Shown in pieces: positions 42,740-49,413 of a stretch of 64,000 bases of DNA (positions are counted from its first letter, which is position 1; the number at the start of each line of letters is the position of its first letter). A program made the translations under genes and the position numbers. The notes under the pieces were generated by a model. That model searched no databases, was not told the origin of the DNA, and worked only from the letters and a program-made list of their open reading frames with translations. The DNA is taken from NCBI GenBank assembly GCA_900540845.1, contig UQHS01000001.1, positions 121,913 to 185,912 on the forward strand, written 5' to 3'. This DNA comes from an uncultured Collinsella sp. GTDB lineage: Bacteria; Actinomycetota; Coriobacteriia; Coriobacteriales; Coriobacteriaceae.

Positions 42740-43768
42740 ATGACTACTACGACCTGTTCTCGCCGTTCGTTCACGGCGGGTGTCGCCACTGCCGCTGCGT
42801 TTGCCGTCGCGGGCAGCCTGGGGCTTACCGGCTGCAACGATTCCGGCGCCGATGCCGGCTCTACGGGCGCGACGGATTCGAAGTACAAGATCGGTGTCCT
42901 GCAGCTCACCGAACATCCTGCGCTCGACGCCGCCAATAAGGGGTTCGTCGCCGCGGTCGAGGCCGCGGGCATCGGCGCGAAGATCAACCAGCAAAACGCC
43001 CAGAATGACCAGTCCGCCTGCCAGACCATCGCGAGCACACTCGTGAACGAGGGCTGTGACCTGATTTTGGCCATCGCCACGCCCGCCGCGCAGGCGGTCG
43101 CCGGCGCCACCACCGACATCCCCATCGTCTGCACCGCCATCACCGACTTCGCCGCATCCGGCTTGGTCGAGGACAACGATGCCCCGGGCGGCAACGTCAC
43201 GGGTACGTCCGACATGAACCCCGTCACCGATCAGATCGAGCTGCTTCACCAGCTCGTTCCCGAGGCAAAGAAGGTCGGCCTGCTGTACTGCACCGCCGAG
43301 TCCAACTCCAAGCTGCAGATCGATTTGGCCGCCGAGGAGCTCGACCGCCTCGGCATCGAAGGTGTCGAGTACACGGCCTCGAGCTCGAACGAGGTCCAGC
43401 AGGTCGTGGAATCCATGATGGGCAAGGTGGACGCCATCTACACCCCGACGGACAACACCATCGCTTCCGCCATGGCCGTGATCGCCGCGATCGCCAACGA
43501 GAACAAGGTCCCCACGGTGTGTGGCGAGGTCGCCCATGTCGAGGCCGGCGGTCTTGCGAGCATCTCCATCAATTACGAGGAGTTGGGCCGCCGCGCCGGC
43601 GAGATGGCCGTCCGCATCCTCACTGAGGGCGCCAATCCCGCCGACATGCCCATCGAGACGATGGCCGCCGATGAGTGCGATTTGGTCTACAACCAAAAGA
43701 CCGCCGACGAGATCGGCGTCGACGTGGCTGCCCTGGCGGATGCCGGCGGCACCGACGTGAGCGCATAA
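42740..43768 (+). CDS. ABC transporter substrate-binding lipoprotein (TrpX family), copy 2
   Basis: Protein of 342 residues. Signal with SRRSFTAG and lipobox LTGC near residue 28. Aligns with the previous protein almost throughout (YKIGVLQLTEHPALDAANKGF; QNAQNDQSACQTIAS is identical), with main differences in ligand-facing loops (IVCTAITDFAASGLVEDND versus IVGSAITDYAESGLVASND). A recent tandem duplication is evident. ATG 42740 follows AAGGAG. Confidence 0.9.
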   Translation: MTTTTCSRRSFTAGVATAAAFAVAGSLGLTGCNDSGADAGSTGATDSKYKIGVLQLTEHPALDAANKGFVAAVEAAGIGAKINQQNAQNDQSACQTIASTLVNEGCDLILAIATPAAQAVAGATTDIPIVCTAITDFAASGLVEDNDAPGGNVTGTSDMNPVTDQIELLHQLVPEAKKVGLLYCTAESNSKLQIDLAAEELDRLGIEGVEYTASSSNEVQQVVESMMGKVDAIYTPTDNTIASAMAVIAAIANENKVPTVCGEVAHVEAGGLASISINYEELGRRAGEMAVRILTEGANPADMPIETMAADECDLVYNQKTADEIGVDVAALADAGGTDVSA

Positions 43769-43817
43769 GGCGCGCGCATGTTACACTGACCTGCGCATAT
43801 TTTCTGTCGCAACAGCG

Positions 43818-43850
43818 ATGAACCCCGGCGGTGCGGCTGCCGGGGTTCAT
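43818..43850 (+). terminator. Hairpin between binding-protein and permease genes
   Basis: ATGAACCCCGGC/GCCGGGGTTCAT with 9-base loop, no clear T-run. Likely stabilises the upstream messenger so that binding proteins exceed the permease. Confidence 0.5.
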
Positions 43851-43877
43851 TTGGCTCGTAAAAGAAGGAGGGACAAC

Positions 43878-44798
43878 ATGGCTGGTGCGCTTATGGGCGC
43901 CGTTTCCCAGGGCATCCTCTGGGGCATCATGGTCCTTGGTGTGTACATCACCTACAAGCTGCTCGACATCGCCGACCTCACGGTCGACGGCAGCTTTGCA
44001 CTCGGGGGCAGCGTGTGCGCTGTGCTCGTCGTGTCGGGCGTGGACCCCATCATCGCCATCGTGGCGGCGATGCTCGCCGGCATGGCTGCGGGCGCCGTCA
44101 CGGGCTTCCTGCACACGGTGTTCGAGATCCCCGCGATTCTCGCGGGTATCTTGACGCAGATTGCCCTGTGGTCGATCAACCTGCGCGTGATGGGCAAGTC
44201 GAACACGCCCTTGCTGCAGCATGAGACCGTCTTTTCCCGCGTGACGGAGATGACGGGCTTGTCCACCAACGCGGCCTCCATCATCGTGGGCCTTATCGTG
44301 GCGGTCCTCATCATCGCCGCGCTGTACTGGTTCTTTGGCACCGAGATCGGCAGCGCCTTGCGCGCCACCGGCAACAACGAGGACATGATCCGCGCGCTCG
44401 GCGTCTCCACCGCTAAAACCAAGATGATCGCCCTCATGCTCTCCAACGCGCTCGTGGGCCTCTCCGGCGGACTCATCTGCCAGAGCCAAAAGTACGCCGA
44501 CATCGGCATGGGCACGGGTGCCATCGTCATCGGCCTCGCCGCCATCGTCATCGGCGAGGTGCTCGGCCGCCTCACCCCCGGCAAGCTCACCGGCTTCAAG
44601 AGCCGCCTGGTCTCCGCCGTGGTGGGCTCCGTCGTCTACTTCCTCATCCGCGCCGTCGTGCTGCAGATGGGCATGGACGCCAACGACATGAAGCTCCTGT
44701 CCGCCATCATCGTGGCGCTCGCCCTGTGCGTCCCCGTGGTGTGGGAGAAGTTCAAACTGCGCGCCAGCTACTCGAAGGGCGGTGAGGCTCATGCTTAA
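43878..44798 (+). CDS. ABC transporter permease (TrpY-type, BPD_transp_2 family)
   Basis: Protein of 306 residues with about eight or nine membrane helices. GILWGIMVLGVYITYKLLDIADLTVDGSFALG is typical of the LivH-like permease family that pairs with ABC_sub_bind proteins; the EAA-like cytoplasmic loop lies around RATGNNEDMIRALGVSTAKTK. ATG 43878 follows GAAGGAGGG. Its stop overlaps the ATPase start by eight bases. Confidence 0.92.
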   Translation: MAGALMGAVSQGILWGIMVLGVYITYKLLDIADLTVDGSFALGGSVCAVLVVSGVDPIIAIVAAMLAGMAAGAVTGFLHTVFEIPAILAGILTQIALWSINLRVMGKSNTPLLQHETVFSRVTEMTGLSTNAASIIVGLIVAVLIIAALYWFFGTEIGSALRATGNNEDMIRALGVSTAKTKMIALMLSNALVGLSGGLICQSQKYADIGMGTGAIVIGLAAIVIGEVLGRLTPGKLTGFKSRLVSAVVGSVVYFLIRAVVLQMGMDANDMKLLSAIIVALALCVPVVWEKFKLRASYSKGGEAHA

Positions 44799-45585
44799 GC
44801 TGACCCACGTGAAGAAAACCTTCAATCGCGGCACCGTCACGGAGAAGCGCGCCCTTACGGGTGTCGACCTCACGCTCGCCGACGGCGATTTCGTCACGGT
44901 GATTGGCGGCAACGGCGCCGGCAAGTCCACCTTACTCAACATGATCGCAGGCGTGTACCCGCTTGATTCCGGCACGGTCGAGCTCGACGGCGAGGACATC
45001 TCCCGTCTGTCCGAGCCCCGTCGCGCCAAGTACCTGGGCCGTGTGTTCCAAGACCCCATGCGCGGCACCGCCGCCGACATGCAAATCGAGGAGAACCTCG
45101 CCTTGGCACGTCGCCGCGGCCAGCGTCGCACCCTGCGCTGGGGCATCACGAAGGCCGAGCGCGAGGAGTACGCCGAGCTCCTCAAGAAGCTCGACTTGGG
45201 CCTTGAGTCCCGCATGCAGGCAAAAGTCGGCCTGCTTTCGGGCGGCCAGCGCCAGGCGCTGACGCTGCTCATGGCGACGCTCACCAATCCCCAGGTGCTG
45301 CTGCTCGACGAGCACACGGCAGCGCTCGACCCCAAGACGGCGGCGAAGGTCCTCGAGCTCACCGAGCAGATCGTGGGCGAGCGCAACCTCACCACGCTCA
45401 TGGTGACGCACAACATGAACGACGCTATTCGCTTGGGCAACCGTCTCATCATGATGCACGAGGGTCGCGTGATCTACGACGTCGCCGGCGACGAGAAGCG
45501 TGCGCTCACCGTCCCCGACCTGCTGCAGAAGTTTGAGGAGGTCTCCGGCGGCGCGCTCGCCAACGACCGCATGCTGCTGAGCTAG
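44791..45585 (+). CDS. ABC transporter ATP-binding protein (TrpZ-type)
   Basis: Protein of 264 residues. Walker A IGGNGAGKSTLLNMI near residue 40, Q-loop VFQDPMRGT, signature LSGGQRQALTLLMA near residue 151, Walker B VLLLDEHTAALD and H-loop MVTHNMNDAI. The signature is LSGGQ with the unusual following ALTLLMATL seen in this subfamily. ATG 44791 overlaps the permease stop; the GTG at 44782 is an alternative. Confidence 0.93.
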   Translation: MLKLTHVKKTFNRGTVTEKRALTGVDLTLADGDFVTVIGGNGAGKSTLLNMIAGVYPLDSGTVELDGEDISRLSEPRRAKYLGRVFQDPMRGTAADMQIEENLALARRRGQRRTLRWGITKAEREEYAELLKKLDLGLESRMQAKVGLLSGGQRQALTLLMATLTNPQVLLLDEHTAALDPKTAAKVLELTEQIVGERNLTTLMVTHNMNDAIRLGNRLIMMHEGRVIYDVAGDEKRALTVPDLLQKFEEVSGGALANDRMLLS

Positions 45586-45610
45586 CCGCTCGTCCATATG
45601 CATATAGAAC

Positions 45611-45644
45611 AGCCGGGGAGCCGCTTTGACTCCCCGGCTTTTTT
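45611..45644 (+). terminator. Terminator of the TrpXYZ-type operon
   Basis: AGCCGGGGAG..CTCCCCGGCTTTTTT. Confidence 0.92.
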
Positions 45645-45713
45645 GCGCGAGTTTATGGGTACAAATGACTGCAATGACAAAGATGCATCACGCTGCAATG
45701 GGAGGGGTACACC

Positions 45714-46223
45714 ATGAAGCTGCGTATACAAGCAAAGTTGATGAGCGTGCACAGCGAGGTCGAGGTCAAGACGATGTCCGGTGAAGTGCGCTACGTCACC
45801 GAGACGGACCCGCTTTCGGCGCCGCGTCGCACGTTCTTTCGGAATGCTCAGGGGGACGAGCTCGCTCAGGTCACGACCGTGCGCCTTGATACGAAAGACC
45901 GTGCGCATCGGGTGGTGATGGCCGACGGCCGCACGTTTGAGCTCAAGCGGAAGTTTCGCTCGCCTGCCAGCACGGCGGAGAGCTACCTCATCATCTCGGG
46001 GACTGATTGGAAGGTTGCGGCGCACCGCGCCTGGACGAGCCGCTTTGAGGTTCGAAACGAGGCGGGGGCCGTCCTGGCCGAGGCGAAGCAGGTGCCCGCC
46101 GAGCGGGGAGACGTGTACGATCTCGTGGTCAAAAACGCGGAGCACATCGATGAGCTCGTGCTGATCGCACTCATCACCCGCTACATCATGCGTGAGGACG
46201 CTCCGGTTCCCACTGCCCGATAA
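45714..46223 (+). CDS. LURP-one-related (LOR/YxjI-like) protein
   Basis: Protein of 169 residues, cytoplasmic. Twelve-strand beta-barrel-like pattern of the LOR/tubby-like superfamily: LRIQAKLMSVHSEVEV, FFRNAQGDELAQVTTVRL, KVAAHRAWTSRFEVRNEAG and a C-terminal hydrophobic helix (HIDELVLIALITRYIM) that packs in the barrel. Function in bacteria is unknown. ATG 45714 follows GGGAGGGG. Monocistronic. Confidence 0.78.
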   Translation: MKLRIQAKLMSVHSEVEVKTMSGEVRYVTETDPLSAPRRTFFRNAQGDELAQVTTVRLDTKDRAHRVVMADGRTFELKRKFRSPASTAESYLIISGTDWKVAAHRAWTSRFEVRNEAGAVLAEAKQVPAERGDVYDLVVKNAEHIDELVLIALITRYIMREDAPVPTAR

Positions 46224-46230
46224 CCCTCAT

Positions 46231-46299
46231 GGCACCCATCGGTGCGTCCCGGCGGCCAGGGGTGGCAAGCCAAGGGGCCGGGACGCCAGGTTGGGTGCC
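46231..46299. terminator. Large hairpin between convergent genes
   Basis: GGCACCCA (46231) pairs with TGGGTGCC (to 46299), and GTCCCGG pairs with CCGGGAC inside; likely shared transcription end for 45714-46223 and the sdpI-like gene. Confidence 0.55.
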
Positions 46300-46306
46300 G
46301 TTTGCG

Positions 46307-47056
46307 TCAGCGGGCGCGCAGCGGCTTGTTGCTGTTGCGGTACACCAGGTAGCTGTACGCGTAGGTGGCGAGGCTCGAACCAAGTATGGCGGTTATGAGG
46401 ATCCAAAACGCGATCTCGCCGTATTGCAGGGAGAGCACGCCCGAGACGATCACGACGATCCCGCTCAAAACGTAGGCGACGCCGCAAAACCGGTGGGTGA
46501 GGCGCCAATTGACATCGTTGTCGAGCGCCCACGGGGTCTTGCAGCCAAACGTGTAGTTGCGCTTGACCTTGGGCATGTAGTTACCCAGAAGAACGAGGCT
46601 CACGCCAATCACCACGCTCGTGATGGCGCCGACGGGGCTGCCGGTTTGGGGCAGCAGACCGAAGACGGTGAGTTCTGAGGTCCAGGTGATGCCGACCATA
46701 AACAGCGTGAACAGGGTGACGAATCCGGTGTAGAACGATCCCATGCGCGCATAGATGTGGCCGCGCGGGTCCATGGCGGGCAGATAGCGCATCATGAGCA
46801 GGAGCAACAGCGGCAGGGCGTCGAGCGCGATGATTGCGGTTCGGCCGGTCCAGCCGTTGACGTTGCCCGCCGCATCCCAGTGCGTGGGAATCATCTCGGG
46901 CATTTGGGGCAACAGCGCGAGGTGCCCCAAGAAGCTTGCAATGCAGACGAGGACGAGGCCCACCATCACGCGGCGGCTCAAGGGGTTCGCGTAGTGCTGC
47001 TTGTTCGATGCGCCGTCCGAATCGCGCATCTCGGCTTCGAATTTGCTATCGGTCAT
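46307..47056 (-). CDS. SdpI-family membrane protein (DUF1648 plus SdpI domain)
   Basis: Protein of 249 residues with about six to seven membrane helices. N-terminal DUF1648 signature MPEMIPTHWDAAGNVNGWTG near residue 52, and a C-terminal SdpI domain (LLGNYMPKVKRNYTFGCKTPWALDNDVNWRLTHRF) near residues 160-200. In B. subtilis, SdpI gives immunity to the SdpC toxin and sequesters the SdpR repressor at the membrane. The start overlaps the arsR-like stop by about 11 bases, mirroring the sdpRI operon. No sdpC-like gene is nearby, so immunity is unproven. Confidence 0.88.
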   Translation of the reverse strand: MTDSKFEAEMRDSDGASNKQHYANPLSRRVMVGLVLVCIASFLGHLALLPQMPEMIPTHWDAAGNVNGWTGRTAIIALDALPLLLLLMMRYLPAMDPRGHIYARMGSFYTGFVTLFTLFMVGITWTSELTVFGLLPQTGSPVGAITSVVIGVSLVLLGNYMPKVKRNYTFGCKTPWALDNDVNWRLTHRFCGVAYVLSGIVVIVSGVLSLQYGEIAFWILITAILGSSLATYAYSYLVYRNSNKPLRAR

Positions 47057-47324
47057 CTGAACCACTCCTATCGGTAAACGTGTAAAACCAGCTCATAAGG
47101 TCCTGCAGGACCGTGGTGTCGAGGGTGTAGACGATTGACTGCCCATGGCGCTCGGAATCGACCAGCCCTGCGGCTTTTAGAATGCTGAGATGATGGCTGA
47201 GCGAGGGCTTGGTCATATCGAAGTGCTCGGCGATTTCGCCGGCGGTGAGGTCGCCGCCCCGCAGCAGTTCGAGGATGTGCCGCCGCGTGGGGTCCGCGAG
47301 CGCCTTAAAGGCTTCTCCTCCCAT
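47046..47324 (-). CDS. ArsR-family repressor (SdpR-like)
   Basis: Protein of 92 residues. Winged helix: FKALADPTRRHILELLRGGDLTAGEIAEHFDMTKPSLSHHLSILKAAGLVDSERHGQ, with no Cys metal-binding box (the ELxVC motif is replaced by the helix EIAEHF), so it is not a metal sensor. Sequence style matches SdpR/autorepressor members. ATG 47324 follows AAAGGAG. Co-transcribed with the SdpI-like gene. A TTAGA..TCTAA palindrome covers its promoter. Confidence 0.9.
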   Translation of the reverse strand: MGGEAFKALADPTRRHILELLRGGDLTAGEIAEHFDMTKPSLSHHLSILKAAGLVDSERHGQSIVYTLDTTVLQDLMSWFYTFTDRSGSDDR

Positions 47325-47438
47325 TGGTCTCCTTTCGAAGTGACTTGATGCGATACGGCTCGTGGCGCGTGATGTGTGCTGCGAAGGACACCATCCGCGG
47401 GCCGCTTGCCACCCACGTCCGAGCCGTACGATTAAAGA

Positions 47439-47467
47439 ATTAGACATCTTTCTAAATACAAAGTCAA
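47439..47467 (-). promoter_or_regulatory. Promoter and operator of the sdpR/sdpI-like operon
   Basis: On the minus strand TTGACT, 17 bases, TCTAAT. The palindrome TTAGA-6-TCTAA overlaps the -10 and spacer, as expected for an autorepressed ArsR promoter. The remaining 47325-47619 contains nothing else recognisable. Confidence 0.65.
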
Positions 47468-47619
47468 GATGAGTACGTCGTTGGTTCGAGCGAGCGCGGC
47501 TCCGTGCGCTTGAGGCTGGGCATGCGCGCCGTGCGCGAGCCGCGCATGCGACGCCGGACGCCCCTGCGCATCGCTCCACGCGCGCGGTAAGCGCACCCTC
47601 GCGCACCGCGCACCATATG

Positions 47620-48297
47620 TCACGTGCCTGTCGACATGAGTGCCCAAGCGACCAGCGGGTACACGATGCGGGGAACCGAGCGGGGCACGCGAACGATGCC
47701 CGATGAGGGGGCATCGGGCAGGCTGTGCATGCCGCATCGTGAGCGAATGGCCGCGATGAGCAGGTCGATGTGCTCCGAGCGGGTACGCCGCATGCGCCCC
47801 ATGCGCGGTTGCCGGGCGCAACGGGTGATGAGCTCGGCTTCTCCAAACGCGAGCCCGCCTCCCCAGGGGATGTCGTGCTCCCGGCACATCGCCGCAACGC
47901 GCTCAAGTGCGCACACGGCTTCGTCTGTATACGGTCCGGGCGTTATCGCCAGCGCGTAGATGGGCATGCTGGATTGCACGTGTATCTCCGTGAGGGTGTG
48001 CGCGATGGTGTGCACCTCCGCGCCCTCGTCCGAAAGATCTTCTGCCGCAAGCTCAAGCGTGCTGGCAAAAAAGCTCCGGGGATGGCGAGCGGAGCTGGAC
48101 GGGGCGCCAGCCGCCATGCGCTCGTAGACGCCAATCGCCTCTTCGAGATCTTCGACCAGGTGGTGAAATGCCGACGCCGCACTGTATGCCGGCGCCTGGC
48201 CGTGCGTCCCCGCATGAACGAGGACGAGAGGGATGACGATGGCCGCCTGCCGCTCGTATCGGCGGGGCTCGTCGGCGTGGTGCCGCATGTCATCCAT
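47620..48297 (-). CDS. Unknown protein, possible flavodoxin-like fold
   Basis: Protein of 225 residues, not recognised. Alternating strands and helices (AAIVIPLVLVHAG.., MPIYALAITPGPYTDEAVCALERVAAMC, IPWGGGLAFGEAELI) are compatible with a flavodoxin-like or reductase fold, but no phosphate-binding loop is clear. A C-terminal hydrophobic stretch (IVYPLVAWALM) might be membrane-proximal. ATG 48297 follows GGGAGG, supporting a real gene; codon pattern (G/C in third positions) agrees. Confidence 0.6.
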   Translation of the reverse strand: MDDMRHHADEPRRYERQAAIVIPLVLVHAGTHGQAPAYSAASAFHHLVEDLEEAIGVYERMAAGAPSSSARHPRSFFASTLELAAEDLSDEGAEVHTIAHTLTEIHVQSSMPIYALAITPGPYTDEAVCALERVAAMCREHDIPWGGGLAFGEAELITRCARQPRMGRMRRTRSEHIDLLIAAIRSRCGMHSLPDAPSSGIVRVPRSVPRIVYPLVAWALMSTGT

Positions 48298-48456
48298 ATG
48301 CCGCCTCCCTTCGCGGTTTGTCCCCGGTGTCTCCATACTCTATCGCGCTTTTGCACCGTGCGACGCGTCATGGGGGCAGCGAGGCGAGCCACGCCGCTCG
48401 CAGCGGCCTATAATGACGCATCGACACATATGAGTTTTGCACGGAAGGACGCGCTC

Positions 48457-49176
48457 GTGTACTCGACACTCTACCTCGTTCGCCATGGTCAGACGGTGTT
48501 CAACACACGCCTGCTCATCCAGGGCCGTTGCGACTCGCCCCTCACCGAACTGGGGCGCGACCAGGCGCGGGCGGCGGCGGAGTGGCTCGGCGAGCGCGGC
48601 ATTCGCTTCGATGTGGCGTTTTCTTCCCCTGCCGAGCGCGCGTGCGCGACGGCGGAGATGCTGTGGGCCGGGCCATACGTGCGTCTCACGGGGTTGCAGG
48701 AGCGCTCGTTTGGCGAGCTCGAGGGCACGGACGTCCTCGCGTTGCCCAAGCCCATGGGCGATTATCCGGCGCGTTTCGGCGGGGAGCCGGAGCGCGACCT
48801 CATGAGTCGCTTGAATAAGACGATGCTCGGCATCATGCGCGGGCGTTATGACGAGGCGGGGGCCGCCGAAGGTTCCCCCGAGGCGGGTTCCGTGTGGGGC
48901 AACCCCATACCGGGCAGAAGCGATGCACCGGTTGAGTCGTGCGCCGTGCGGCCCCAGCCTGCGGGTGCGTCGTCTTCGGGTGCCGTCCTCGTGGTGAGCC
49001 ACGGTGCGGCGTGCAAGGCGTTTGCGCAGATGTGGGGCCATCTGGCCGAGGTTGAGCTCCCCAGTCCGTTCCCCAACTGCTGCATCTTGGTGTATCGATT
49101 CGATGGGGAGGCGTTTCACCTGGTCGAGGCGGCCGATCCGGCAGCCCACCTGGGAGGGGCGGGGTTGCCCATCTAG
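48457..49176 (+). CDS. Histidine phosphatase family protein (phosphoglycerate mutase-like)
   Basis: Protein of 239 residues. Catalytic LVRHGQTVFNTRLLIQGRCD with phospho-His near residue 9, RACATAEML, proton donor region LQERSFGELEG and second His in VVSHGAACKAF. An insertion of about 45 residues, Ala/Gly/Ser-rich, precedes the second His. The family includes sugar-phosphate and cofactor phosphatases; the substrate is unknown. GTG 48457 is preferred (GGAAGGAC upstream); an ATG at 48430 is in frame. Confidence 0.87.
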   Translation: MYSTLYLVRHGQTVFNTRLLIQGRCDSPLTELGRDQARAAAEWLGERGIRFDVAFSSPAERACATAEMLWAGPYVRLTGLQERSFGELEGTDVLALPKPMGDYPARFGGEPERDLMSRLNKTMLGIMRGRYDEAGAAEGSPEAGSVWGNPIPGRSDAPVESCAVRPQPAGASSSGAVLVVSHGAACKAFAQMWGHLAEVELPSPFPNCCILVYRFDGEAFHLVEAADPAAHLGGAGLPI

Positions 49177-49193
49177 GCGGGGCCCTTGCAGCT

Positions 49194-49261
49194 GGGCCAC
49201 CCTTCGCGCCAAAGCCACCTTCCACTTGGGCCGCCCCCCGCGCCAAAGCCACCTTCCACCC
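49194..49261. repeat. 34-bp tandem duplication upstream of feoAB
   Basis: Two consecutive units, each ending GCGCCAAAGCCACCTTCCAC plus two bases, beginning GGGCCAC and GGGCCGC; they differ in the first third. Confidence 0.8.
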
Positions 49262-49413
49262 GGGAGGCATGGGGTCCGTGCGGCGAATGCGAAAATCTTA
49301 GACGACCGATGTTGGCCGGAGTTACAGCGGTATCATGCTTACGACAAACAACCATGGCTAACATTGAACGGCGCGCCCCGCGGATGCGGGAATGTCGCTG
49401 GTTGGGGGAATAG

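Noticed and set aside
47770..48456. N-terminal extension of the histidine phosphatase frame
   Set aside because: Runs antisense to the gene at 47620-48297, which has a clear ribosome site; the phosphatase catalytic motif begins just after GTG 48457.
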